DNA of 64,000 nt from Astropecten irregularis (lineage: Eukaryota > Echinodermata > Asteroidea > Paxillosida > Astropectinidae). This document shows, in pieces, positions 11,201 through 22,653 of the stretch (its first letter is position 1; the number at the start of each line of letters is the position of its first letter). The notes below the pieces were generated by a model that saw nothing but the letters and a program-made list of their open reading frames with translations, was not told the DNA's origin and searched no databases. The position numbers and the translations under genes were made by a program. The stretch lies in assembly GCA_963971285.1 (NCBI GenBank), contig OZ020244.1, positions 22,506,001-22,570,000 on the forward strand, given 5' to 3'.

Positions 11201-14200
11201 TGAAATACATTAAATGGGGGTATTGTCTAAAAGGAGAGGTTCAAAAGAAACTTTATCATTCCTAAAAATAGGGCTCTGCACTTGTGACATCACACTCAGA
11301 TGTTCGCACAAATAAGTCGTACATCATATACCCAATTTGTCCCGACATCCGGGTAACTTATAGCTGCCAATATAAAGGGCGTATTTTTTAAACAGCTCGA
11401 GGGCGGAGCCCTATTGGCATGCTTACCTGCAAACATTCTACGTTTCTCATCAGTTATGTTGGGAAATCGATCGTAGTACTCTTTAGGAGCTTGCAGAGGA
11501 TCGTTCTTGTTGGCACTGTGTACAGCTTGATGGGCAAAGTACAAGAATAAGGGCTACCGACAGAAAGACAAATGGAATCAAAGCAAAGCATCGGCTGTAT
11601 TAGAAAAGGAATTTTGACAAACCTGCAAAATTAGGCATAATCACAGCCAGGGTAGTTTGTTTTGATTTAATCTATTTGACTCATGATGCTGGTGTAATTA
11701 GTGACACTTTCCATGGAACAATTGACTGGCATAAATTCTGTCCCACACTTAACAGGAATTATGTCAAATCCAGAGACCATTATGCTGTGCTCAGTAATAA
11801 TATTTGTCATATTTTTTAATCAATCCCTTCTTCAGCCTGGGTTTTTTGTTTGCTTTGTTTTTACCAGGGATCAATATCAGCCGTTGGTAAAATAGAGGTC
11901 ATCTGGCCTGGCGTCTTTGAGGAAGTGTGTCTAATGAGAGGTTACTCAGGGAGAGTCAGATGAGACCTATTACCTGCATGATACGTAAGCACCAGATGCG
12001 ATTGTGGGTTAGTGGTTTGGCCTACCTTGGATTTATCATGCTTGGCGATGATGTCTTCAGCTTGCTGGGTGAATAGATTGGTGGAGTACTGGCCAAACAC
12101 CGGCTTAAACCTGCTGCCGTTTTTGTGAAAGTCAATGCCACCATATAACTGGGGACAGAAAAAGACAAAACAAAACAGTGTGATAGAGTTGGGTTGCCTC
12201 CAGCCTGTACCTCAACAATTTCACTGGAACAGAAGGTATTTCACGAGATAGGTGGTAAAAAAGAAAATTGAGGAAAAGGCCCTCACTCAATGAAACTTGG
12301 GTGATAGTGAAATACACTGATCAAGTAGGCTCAACTACCATTGCAATGGCCAAGTGACCGCGCACACATACACATGTGAGGAGAGGAATTTGAACATGTA
12401 TTCTTCATTATATCTTTCCCGTTACACACACAACTTCTCACGATTGCCCACACGCATTGCACACAGTCAACCACACAAAGCACTTCTCTCCATTGGATTT
12501 TGGTTTTGGAAAAGGCCAAAAATGTACATTTCCTCTCTTGCCAGGGTTTGGCGAGTCAGACTACAGTGAAAATATGAACACCTCAGGTTTGTACAAAAAT
12601 TGCCTTGTACACTAGTACGAGTACTAAACAACATTAGTAAAGAATACAATTTAAAACACTATGTCGGACAAAATAGTAGCAATTTTTGTAACCTTAAATC
12701 ACATGTTGTGATTGGTCAATTTGTCAAGGTTTCAAGCCATGCTTCCAAAACATGGCATAAATGTGACCCATCCTCCTTCCCCTTAAGCCCACACTCTTAC
12801 CCCTGCATACCTGGACAAGCGATACCTACCTCTGAATCATAATGTGTCCAGTAGTCCCCCTTGCCATTGTAGTAGCCGTAGTAAGAATCAAAGCCACGAT
12901 TGATGGGTATATGCTCCTCGCTGAAGAAGCCAAGATGCCACTGAAGATAAATCCAGAAGAATGAGCAATCATTCCGGGGTACAATAATACACAACCCGAG
13001 TTTTCTCATGGTAACCCGGATACTCATACCGGAGTACATTAAGGTAAAATAGCTCCAACTTCTTCAAAACCTCCTCATTTCTCCTCCATAAAAGAGGAAC
13101 CATAATCCTCCCATGGTGCACAATATAAACCTGATTGCTTTTGAAACCTGCAAAGCCTCAAGTTTCCAAACACCAAATCAAGAAGCCTTGCCCTCTGTCA
13201 CTTCTGTATCTAACCTGCCATGCATTTAAACCATAAGAACGCCATAATTATACATTCTGCAGAAAGGTCTTGCTTTAGCAACAAAGACAACTCTCCCATG
13301 AAATACGCTAACCGTAAGCAAAAAAGCCTGCTGTCATAAAGCGAAGATATTTTGCTTACGGTAACAGATTACATGAAATTGAGCCCATGTCCAAATTCAT
13401 GTCAATGTTTTTTTCCCATGGGGAATCATTATGTTCCTTCCAAGGGATCAAGCTCTGGGGCCAATTTCATAAAACTATAAAGCACAAAAATTTACTTAGC
13501 ACAAAAATGTCTCGCCCAATAAAACAAACCACCATTGAAAATTCCATTTGATATTCATGGTCAGCGAACAACAGCCAAAGAACAATCACAAGTGATTCAC
13601 AACACGTGGAAATTTGGTTGTTAACCCTGTTTTTATTAAGACAGAAATGTCATGCTAAGCAAATTTTTGTGCTTAACAGTTTTATGAAATTGGCCCCAGG
13701 CCTAGCATACTTACTTTTCCCACCATGTGCGTTTTGTATCCTTCCTCTTTCAGCAACTGTGGTAAGATGACTTCGTCCAAACTGAGTCCCCATGGAGAAG
13801 GGGCGAAGATGACATTATGCCACATGCCTAAAACAAGCAATTCCATAAATTGGAATAATAATAATAATGATGATGATGATCACATTGTGACTTAATACTT
13901 TCTTTCATGGAGAATCCAATGCCCTTCTTTGTTAATGATTTAATATCCACGACCACCATACAAATTAACACTGTGAGTGGCAGTTAATAAGCCATTTGCG
14001 AGTTAAATCTGAATACCGGTAGTATATCTGGTACACAGACTTCTTTCATTGCACATAGGCCTTTTCCCACTTGACCAATCTCGGGGGTGGCCCCGGGGTG
14101 ACGCGGGGTTGAAAATAAGCCACAATTCCCACTTGAAATGTTCACCCCTCTGTCACCCCCGAGCCACCCCTGAGCCACCCCAGAGATTGCCTTATCTCCG

Positions 14201-15990
14201 GGGTTAGTTCAACCCTGCTCGGGACCAGGGTTGAAATTTTTACCCCAAGGTGGCGCCGGGGTGAGTTCGCCCCGGGGATGAGCACTCTAGTGGGAAAAGG
14301 CCTATAGACACCCCAGTTTTAAATTTCCCAGACTAAAGACGCTGTTGCTATATCACATGATATGGGGAAAGCTTTTGCACAGTGATACCCATATCTGGAA
14401 TGGACTGGTTCCTTTGTGCCATTCTATAATCCATTATGACATGTATGAACAGGGCATTAATGAAAGACATCTGTTATGTAACTAAGCAAAATCATGTGAT
14501 AGGCCCTATAGCAACAGAGTCTTTAGTCTGTACAATTCCAAGTGGGGTGTTTATGTGGAATAAAAGAAATCTGTGTACCAGATACTATTCATAATTAACT
14601 CGCAAATGGCTTACTGCTGCTGGTTCCACAAGAAAGAAAAGAAAGAAAGAAATTTCACTCTTATTAAAACAATCTCAACTTCCTGTGTGAGTATGTCATG
14701 CAGCCACAACTGCTCAGCACACAAAAAGCTTGCCAACTGATTCATGTCTGGGTGGCCAGACGCAATAAGTCACAAAGTGTCTTGCTCAAGGATGTCGGCT
14801 CCGAAATCCCCATGGATTGTATTTTAAGGGACGTTTGCTAGAAATTTTCTGGTTCAGGATTCTGGTTCAAAATAGGAGCAATTTCAATTTTGCTCTTCGG
14901 AGATTGTTCATGAGTACATGACAACAAAGCCATGTCTCCACAAGGATACATATTTGGGTATGGATGGATCGGAGTGGGGTGCCTTACCTGTGTGAATAGG
15001 GTATTTGCCTGTCATTAATGAACTACGTGTGGGTGTGCAAATAGGTAGAACGTAATAATTAGATAACAGGACTCCGCTGTATGCCAACTGGTCCAGATTG
15101 GGGGTGGGGATCTGGTAGGAACCATGGAAGCTGACATCATTCCAGCCCTACAGAAAAAAACAATAATAAATTTATAAATAACTTGAAAAATTTATGACAA
15201 GTTATTTCTATTAAGGAAAAAAGGTTATATCAAAGTCACGAGATGTTGTTTTCCTGGTAGTGACGTTTCGGCTGCTGGAACTGCTGGCCTTCATCAGGCA
15301 ACTGAAGAACTGGATGCTGTGGTGTCCGTTATATCCTGTAGGGCGTGATTCGCGTTGACAATGCCGTGAATCCGTGATCAGCGGGCTTTGGATGGGTCAC
15401 TCCAGCGGACATTATATATATGGCTCACTCTGCTGTCAGCTGGGGTGTGTCTTTGGGGTTGCTCAGGCAGTTCACATAGATCTGCGTTCACAATGCCGTG
15501 ATCAGTGGTTGCCTGTTGAAGGCTAGCAGTACCAGCAGCCGTCACTATACAAGCAACACAACATCGTGTGACTTGGATAACCTTTTTTCCTTACACATGT
15601 ATCTGTATCCACCGTGATGAATAAATAACCCTTTCCTTTCTCAGTCATCGCATGCAACACAGAACTGCACGATGTTTGAGTTCAGACCTAATCAAGATGA
15701 CAAGTAAGCCGCTTTGATATTAGACTTAAAGCATAAATGACTGACTCTCCAAAATGCTATGTGGCAGAGTGAGGATTATATTGGTACTTATGAAAACTGA
15801 TGCACATCGAAAAAACACACTTTTAAAGAATATTTACCAGGTCATCTGCTAAGATGAAGATAATGTTGGGCTGGGAAACTGAGCTGGACTTTCCATCCTT
15901 GGAGTTCTTACCAAGGACTGGCTGATTCCCAATAACAATGCCCAGAATGGCTAGCACGGCGAAACTTGTGACACGATTCCAAGACAACAT
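8235..15990 (-). CDS. ARSB: Arylsulfatase B/I/J-like sulfatase, 11 coding exons, 534 aa
   Basis: Coding exons, read on the minus strand: 15990-15838, 15147-14988, 13827-13715, 12940-12830, 12148-12026, 11553-11427, 10669-10472, 10197-10041, 9684-9533, 9143-8985, 8386-8235 (TGA). All junctions are GT-AG and all phases fit. Seen: a hydrophobic N-terminus (residues about 8-22) that looks like a signal peptide; metal-binding FILADDL (D49, D50); the sulfatase signature C88-TPTR, whose Cys is converted to formylglycine in this family; TGKYPIHTG; the GKWHLG block (K142, H144) across the exon 3/4 junction; STDNGG (D295, N296); and a C-terminal CLFNI..DPCE block. Length and motif order match ARSB (about 533 aa) and the related ARSI/ARSJ. 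The family hydrolyses sulfate esters, for example on glycosaminoglycans, in lysosomes or outside the cell. The exact substrate and which of ARSB, ARSI or ARSJ is closest cannot be told here. Exon 9 uses the AG at 9686-9685; the AG eight bases further downstream would break the frame. Confidence 0.95.
8461..8930. repeat. Repeat-derived sequence with a 115-codon open frame
   Basis: Starts with CAGGGTGTCCCCAAAAAACG, a sequence typical of transposon ends, and continues into text shared with family B (TTTCACAGATGACTGTTACTG, shared in part with 22334 and 24985). It lies in the last intron of the sulfatase. The plus-strand open frame 8551-8898 has no recognisable features. Confidence 0.5.
10262..10312 (+). 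repeat. tRNA-like fragment (B box)
   Basis: GGTGGTTCAAATCCCGCTCC with the same following CAGTCAA as at 6355-6392. A tRNA-derived repeat fragment inside a sulfatase intron. Confidence 0.45.
13457..13697. mobile_element. Family A foldback MITE, full copy
   Basis: Ends GGGGCCAATTTCATAAAACT and GTTTTATGAAATTGGCCCC are inverted repeats. The interior has GCTGTTGTTCGCTGACC in reverse and TTAGCACAAAA next to the ends. 241 bp, no coding capacity, inside a sulfatase intron. Confidence 0.85.
13988..14613. mobile_element. Family D TIR element, interrupted by another element
   Basis: Perfect 19-bp inverted ends: TAAGCCATTTGCGAGTTAA at 13988 and its reverse complement ending at 14613. The inner part (ATATCTGGAATGGACTGG, CATCTGTTATGTAA) is shared with 29800-30050. 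It is split by the GC-rich element at 14058-14302. Confidence 0.85.
14058..14302. mobile_element. GC-rich MITE nested in the family D element
   Basis: Inverted ends GGCCTTTTCCCACT and AGTGGGAAAAGGCC, flanked by TA on both sides, which fits a TA target duplication. The interior is GC-rich with repeated GGGGTGA/TCACCCC/GAGCCACCCC motifs and so stands out from its AT-rich host. Confidence 0.82.
15215..15590. mobile_element. TIR element (MITE) in sulfatase intron 1
   Basis: GGAAAAAAGGTTATATCAAA at the left is mirrored by TTGGATAACCTTTTTTCC at the right, continuing through GTCACGAGATGTTGT. About 376 bp, no coding capacity. Confidence 0.8.
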
Positions 15991-16030
15991 TGCTTGTACT
16001 GGATGGTGTAACCTGGCACATCAATGGTTT
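15991..16030 (-). other. 5' untranslated part of the arylsulfatase first coding exon
   Basis: Just upstream of the ATG at 15990 the minus strand shows a pyrimidine-rich stretch ending in CTCACAG at 16031. This is a good 3' splice site and suggests a separate non-coding first exon further right. The position of that exon and its promoter is not visible to me. Confidence 0.45.
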
Positions 16031-16126
16031 CTGTGAGGTGAAATAAACACCAGACAAATTCTATTCAATTAACAGCTTTCAAGTACAGGTAACTCATTCA
16101 CTCATCCCATGACCAGGGTAGTTGTC

Positions 16127-16149
16127 GGGGGGGGGGGGGGGGGGGGGGG
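16127..16149 (+). repeat. Run of 23 G residues
   Basis: Uninterrupted G tract about 100 bp upstream of the probable splice acceptor before the sulfatase start. It could form a G-quadruplex or be a length-variable microsatellite, and it is prone to sequencing error. Confidence 0.9.
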
Positions 16150-16618
16150 TTTCAGGGATGCAACAGTTATTCCTTTCCAAACGTCTCTGTTGGCGGCTGA
16201 CCGGAGGAGTTCCGGCATGGAGAGGGGGAAGTCCAGTCTCTGGTGTTGTCAGAGCAGTGGTCGATTTCACAAAGATTTGCGATTCATCTTTTTTTTTATG
16301 AGTTGTTCATGTTTCCATAGCAGCTAGTATTGTGACAATTTGCTTATCAATTAAGGTTTATACGCATGTTGCAATCTGTCTTAGCCTTTCGTGAAATCGA
16401 GCCCAGGTCTTACGTTGGCGTCCTCTTCTGCGACTACCTTCCAGGGTGCCTTGGAGGATGGTCTTGGCCAGGCCGTTACACGAAGTCACCCATGGTCACC
16501 TTGCAGCAAACCTCAATCAGTCCACCCATGGACGGTGGTACTGGTAGTGACCTAACCTACTTACCTAAGCTCCGCTCCGGTCGTGGTCCTCCCTGCCTGC
16601 TCGCTAAGTCAAGTGTAA

Positions 16619-17080
16619 GGGGCCGTCCATAAAGCACGTACGCACGAAATGCCAACTTTTTTGACCCCCCTCCCCACTGTGTACGCATGGCGTACGAAGT
16701 GGTCCCAACCCCCCCCCCCCCACTGTACGCATACGCATTCCACATTTAGTTTTTCACTTCTCGTGGTCCCTTGCTTTAGCATCATTAAAATGTCACAGTA
16801 ATCCGTGCGGGTACCATTATTGGGACGTCACTTTCAAATTCTGAAATGAATGACTAAAGTTCAACAGGTTTTTATACATGTATTTTACTATTTTTTATTA
16901 TGTTGAATAAGAAAAAAAGGAAAAAACAAAACAATCCCGGTGCTTTTTTCACGTCTTTTACCTCTCTTTTCGCGCGATAATGCTATGCAAATTTATCGTT
17001 TGCATACGGTACGCATTGGCCTGAACCCCCCTCCCCCCCGATTTCCCCCATTCGTGCGTACGTACTTTATGGACGGCCCC
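16619..17080. mobile_element. TIR element with ends GGGGCCGTCCATAAAG
   Basis: About 30-bp inverted ends with one mismatch: GGGGCCGTCCATAAAGCACG at 16619 and TACGTACTTTATGGACGGCC ending near 17078. Flanked by TAA-like sequence. The interior has CGTACGC motifs and C/G runs but no transposase. Confidence 0.82.
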
Positions 17081-17959
17081 TAACTCAACTGCATTTATTT
17101 AGTAAATTATAGATTAGGCCTAACGTTAGGCCTATCAATTATTAATATTCTCTAGTCTATGTAGGCCGACCGGTTTTCGAGGGTGCAACTGTGATGTGTA
17201 TTAAAAGCCTTTAATTCCAAGCATTTATTTAAGCAAGACAAAACTGTAAACTGTTGACAAAACTTAGTTTTGGCTTGCGGTGGAGCATGTACCATGATAA
17301 AACTTACACTGTCAGTCACCGACGATAAGGATTCACAATCAAGAACTTACCCAGTTACGAAAAGGCTGGTAAAATCTGTGGGAATAATGTGATCAACAGC
17401 CTAGCTATTTATCACGAGATTAATCGTTATTTACGGTCAGTGAGTGTACGGCTTTTGTGTAAAGAATTACAGGAAGCTGTAATTAAGGTGAACTTGTCAC
17501 GTCAGTGGATGTCACCATTTCCAAAAACAATGTCATCAAAAGATCGAGCGCCCTCTGTTGTCATCGCCATACCATGTACCAATGGTTACAAGTTTGATCG
17601 TTTTCCTTTCCATCCCCATGTCTCACTTTCCCTTTCGCATCTTTGTTCAAAATGAGTCGAGGTGGTTGTGTGAAATAAACAAAAAGATTGAAACACCAAG
17701 GTTTTGTTCGTAACTTTGTTTGTTTTTTGTGTATGTAATTGTTTCCGTTGTTTTTTACCGAAGGTGTGTAAACAAATCAATGCAATGTCAAGTTCATGTT
17801 ATCCACACAAAAAAATGGTAGCATCTTTGAAAATTAGTAATCATTCAACATGTTTTGTATAATTATGAGCTACGTAGAATCTCTACGGAACAGATTGTTA
17901 CTTCTGAAAAACTGAACTAGTCATTGCGCTGCTGTTAAAGCATGTAACTACGTCACCAC

Positions 17960-18360
17960 AAGGTAGTATCATCATACTTTGGTATCATACCAAAACAGAA
18001 ATCTTCACAGATTTACATAACTTACACAGGGTATAAAGATAATGGTGATGGTAGAAACATACTGTTACAATGTTTCTGCCTGAAATGCTGTATTTATACA
18101 AGAAGGAGTAAAACCAATGACCATTTTTGTGTGTATCTTTTAAAGATATAAAACATGATTGGTAAACTTCACAGTAAACTTCTTACACAAGATCAAAACT
18201 GTTTTCGGTCTTCGTTTTACTCATTTCTGGATAATTACACCATTAGGCAAACAAATTTAGGTAATGTTTCTACCAGCATCATTTTCATATCCTGAAAGTT
18301 ATAGGTAAATCTATGAACATTTCCGATTGGGTATGTTACCAATCCTGTACAGTACCTTTA
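17960..18360. mobile_element. Family B element copy
   Basis: Begins AAGGTAGTATCATCATACTT and ends TACCAATCCTGTACAGTACC. The core is shared with the other copies (GTTTTCGGTCTTCGTTTTAC, TTTCTGGATAA). Confidence 0.75.
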
Positions 18361-18518
18361 TACTTTAGAGGCGATTATAATGGATTGGATTGGATTCTAA
18401 GATCGATTCATAGTTGCAAGGCAAAGTGTGATGTCACGATACAAATTAAATATGGTGATACTGACTACTCACCTTAAGAAAAATCTTAATGTCTGGTATC
18501 TTTTCTTCAATGAAAAGT

Positions 18519-18880
18519 TAAAGGTAAAGTACTGGATTGGCAACATACCAAAACAGAAATGTTGACAGATTAACGTATAATTTTCAGGGTAGTGCTGGTA
18601 GAAGCATACTGTTAAAATATTTGCGCTTGAAATGATGTATTTATCCAGAAATTAGTCAAACAAAGACCGAAAACATTTTTGATCTCGGGCGGTACGATCA
18701 AAATAATTCTTTATGTTTTATAAGAAAAATTGAGTCAGGTTTTCGCTTTTTTCTTGTGACTCGGATGTTCGATTGAGCTAACATTTTCACAGGTTTATTA
18801 TTTCATGTACATGTTTGTTCAGACAAAGCGTGGGTGATGCTGTTCTCTCACCTTTACCAATAATGTATAATATACCTTAA
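18519..18880. mobile_element. Family B element copy
   Basis: Begins TAAAGGTAAAGTACTGGATT and ends TACCAATAATGTATAATATA. It has the family core in the orientation opposite to the copy at 17960-18360 along most of its length. Confidence 0.7.
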
Positions 18881-19518
18881 AGATTAAAGTGTGTGGTGAC
18901 ATGGTACATGTAGCTTTTCTTCAATGTATGTTAAGTTGAGGTGATGATGACAAACACAACATAATACGACTTGCCATTTTATTCTTGACATAATGTCCCT
19001 TTAATTGGGGCTCCATACAATCTAGTTATCAAGTGGAATGTATCACATAAGGCCACATACAGATAAAATAACATTCAAACACAATCAATAATATTTAACC
19101 TTTATCATTGGAGTATAATTATTAAAATACCTCCTTTTAAAAGATAATTATACTGTTCTTCTCCTGTAAATTATTTATTTTGAAAAAGCACCATGAACCA
19201 ATAAAACAGTTAAAAGAAACCAAAATGAGCCTCATTGAGTTGTTATTATAGTTAACCGACAAAATAATAATACATTTCAAATGTATTATAAATGCAAATA
19301 ATTCTAAATAGTTTTATTTGCATCAAATTAAAGTTGAAACTATGGAGGAAAAAACAGTTTGTTTAAATGAAAGTTTAAGTGTAACTTAAGGAACTTTATA
19401 GTGTCTATAAAGAAGGAATTAAAATAAATACTCTCAGTTTATTGTAGTGCATTAATTCATTGATTTTGGAAAGTTCTTCATAATGATTAACACAATTCAC
19501 CTGAGTTGTTTTATATAA

Positions 19519-19893
19519 GGCCATAAAAAAAAATTGTTGTATTGGCGTAACAGAGGTTTGGAAAATAGGGTAGGGCGGGCGGATTTTTTTTTTTTTATTT
19601 AATTTTTCCTGGGGTATTAAATGCTTTTTCTCCTGTATATCACAGTATTTGACGAGTCAAATAAAGACAAGAAATGACATAACATCTTTAACCAGTCTGG
19701 TTTCCATCTTTTGCTCCTTTTAAGCTTTTAATCTGCATACAAATTTGCGATTTTTTTATTTTATTTATTTTTTTCCCCGATTTTTATTTTTATTTTTTTA
19801 TTTTTTTATTTTTTTGGTTTAAAATGTTTACGGTCGGGGCATATTTTTGGGTCGGGCGGGTTACGCCAATACAACAATTTTTTTTTTATGGCC
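19519..19893. mobile_element. TIR element with T-rich interior
   Basis: About 33-bp inverted ends: GGCCATAAAAAAAAATTGTT at 19519 and AACAATTTTTTTTTTATGGC ending near 19892, both continuing into GTATTGGCGTAAC. The interior is mostly T-rich. Confidence 0.85.
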
Positions 19894-20597
19894 TAACTTT
19901 AAGGCACACAGAGTTTGCTTAGCGTGTGGGGAAGTTCCGCTTAATTCCAATTGTACAGATTTCCACAGTGATGAAAACAATCATGTCAAATTTGAAGGTC
20001 TTGAATCAAGTAGGCTAACACTTCAATAATTATCCTTCTAATTTTCGCCACCCCGGCCCCTTCCATCGAAGAGCCTAGAACTTGAGCCAATTTCATAGCG
20101 ATGCTTCGCGGTAAAAGATGCCCTATATACAGCCTATATACACAGCAGGGTCATTCCAAATCATACCAACACATATATGAATTTGTGGTGTTCACATAAG
20201 CGTATCTTGCTGCGAGCGCCCGTTTCCTGAACGAAAACAATTGTCAAACTGCCATTTTTCACCTGTTTTTCACTCATAGTTTGAGAACCGCGCGGGCAAT
20301 TTTCCGGGGGCAAACTGTTTCGGAAAGGGCATTTCCTTGCCCAGAAAATGATGTCAGTTATATTTTTCTATCAATTAAAAATCCACCGTCATTTTGAGTT
20401 TCAAAATTCGAAGTATTGCTGGTTTTCCTATGCGAGCGCGCAGTTTTCGACACCCCAGACATTTTAGATCAAGTGCCGATTCTTACTGGAGTATCGAATT
20501 CTTCCGGGGCAAACAGAATCGAATAGAAGAGATCCTCGCCTTTCTTGTGATATAAAAAGCTTTTTGATTGGTTGAAAAAAACCACCGTCCTTTCTAA

Positions 20598-21645
20598 GAT
20601 GAAAAAAAGGACCAATGACAACCATCGATCGATCTCCCATTGTTCAGCCAACTCCGACCAAGTCCCATTGCTTTACACGTGTTTCCTAATCGCTTGCTCA
20701 TTTTCGTCATCTGATTTCGAGGACAGATTTCATACATTTACAGGACGTGTAAGTATTTGAAAATCTACTCAGTCTTTAAGGAAGATATCAACAAAATATC
20801 TGTTAACTTTTTATTTCGAAAATCGATCTCTAACTAGTGGAAATTTGGATCCTAAAACACTTACTATTTGGGCTACAAAGCCATCGGTCATGTTCATGAC
20901 ATTGTATGTGAGCATGGGGTCATACCATTTTAACCAGGGGGTGGGATGTTACATGTACTTGTTTATTGTAATTAATGATGGGCTTGGGAAACGATTGATT
21001 CTATAGTTCCTACATCATGGTTTGATCATTAATTGGTGTGGGTTTTTGGGGTTATTAGTTTTATGTCTATGTTCAACTTAAAGAACTGTTCCCATTTTAA
21101 ATTGATTATTCCTTTTCGTTTGTGTAGGTTTTCTGAGGCAGAAGCCGGCCAAAGGTGGACTATACCGTGCCATATGCCATCCACAACTGACCAGAGCTTG
21201 ACGTCTGAAAATGGACATGAACGAAGGACTCAAACATACACTTTGGAACTAAAACAGTAATACATGTACATGGATAGATAAAGTTACCACAGAGTACAGA
21301 ACTACGTCCCATGATTTGACTCTATATTATGTACGTCTTTCTTAACATATTACAATCTCCATCAAGCTAAATTTGTGGTAATCTGAGCAGATTTCAGTTC
21401 ACAACAAACGTTGGAGAATATGAATGACATTGACAGAATAACAAAATGGTACTTTCAAGCCACAAATCATAGAAACCTGGAAGTATTAATTCAACTTGCA
21501 AAGAAATGAAATAGGATTGATTATCTTGCAACACCTTTTATGAAAGTAACATACCGTATTGAAGATTCTTTTTTTTTTACATTTTGCATTTTTAGGCCTA
21601 CATGATTGTATACTGAGATGAATGTTGTTGAGAAGAAATAAAAGA
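20598..21645 (+). ncRNA. Possible two-exon transcript, non-coding or very short ORF
   Basis: A strong donor (GGACGT|GTAAGTAT at 20750) and a pyrimidine-rich acceptor (TTTTCGTTTGTGTAG, exon from 21128) flank an intron of about 380 bp. A poly(A) signal AATAAA lies at 21637-21642. Joining the exons in the ATG frame from 20598 gives a stop within three codons of the junction. I therefore suggest a long non-coding RNA at most; the sites could also be chance. Confidence 0.25.
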
Positions 21646-22653
21646 TTGAACTTTATTTGGAAACCAACATCTCTCTGATTGAAATACATGTATTTTGTTT
21701 TTAAGATGTGTGTAAATATAATGAATGATATGCAATGACTTGTATAGTCGCTGCTTCTTATTACCCCTCGTGGTTACATAATGCTTATTGATCCCCTTGC
21801 GTGTAAATGGAACCAGCCATGTCCTATTTCATGGTCAAACGCACAGCTACACAGGGTTTGGGTTAATCCGATTAAGCCACCCTGACTCTCCACTGAAGAC
21901 TGCCCATGCCAGAATTAAACCCCGATCTTAAGTGAACAAAAGTGGGGGTAACAAATTCATATGCGGATTCTGACCTTATAGGTCTTCAAATCTTTACAAT
22001 ATTTGGTATGCATGTAGGTGTGATATCATATCAATGAATAATGAATGCATGCCAATTTTTAGTGGAATGCAATTTTTGTAAACATCGGAAGATGTTTCGG
22101 TCGGAAGGTGCATGCTTTGAACTGACACGAAATGACCCGTATATCACACGTTTGCTTTACATTAGTGTGATTCGCATTGCTACTATAAGTAGACTCTCAG
22201 CAATCGGTGTCTGTGAGTTAAGCAAACACCTTCTCTTTCTGTGCTTTTTGGTAGCATACCGAAATAGAAATCTTTACAGATTTACCTATGACTTACAGGG
22301 TATAAAGATGGTCATGGTAGAAACATACCGTTCACAGATGACTGTTACATGCACTGTATCCGCCTTGATATTTTTGCACATACAAACCAGAAACCAAAGC
22401 ACACTTTATGAAATTGATTGTCAAAGCACGAAATTAAAGGCGCACAAGTTAGCGTTTCTATGAAATTGGCCACAGATTATCCCACCCTTTATGCTCTTAT
22501 AAACACTAGCTACAATGTGATACCAAATACCTTAACTATAATTCAACCATACCTTTCCCCTTAACAACTTTATCTATACAATTATTTGTGTTCCCAGAAA
22601 AAGCAACACTTTTTATACGAACTGCACATCCTTCCTTTCCCGTCCACATGTAC

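Larger units (their letters stand above)
17081..22650. other. Spacer between the sulfatase and SLC6 genes
   Basis: About 5.5 kb without a convincing protein gene. It holds three family B elements, one TIR element and a possible spliced non-coding transcript, each listed separately. The sulfatase promoter should lie somewhere in its left part. Confidence 0.55.

Noticed and set aside
22041..22463. 140-codon plus-strand frame
   Set aside because: Its second half lies in a family B fragment and the first half shows no recognisable protein or start context.
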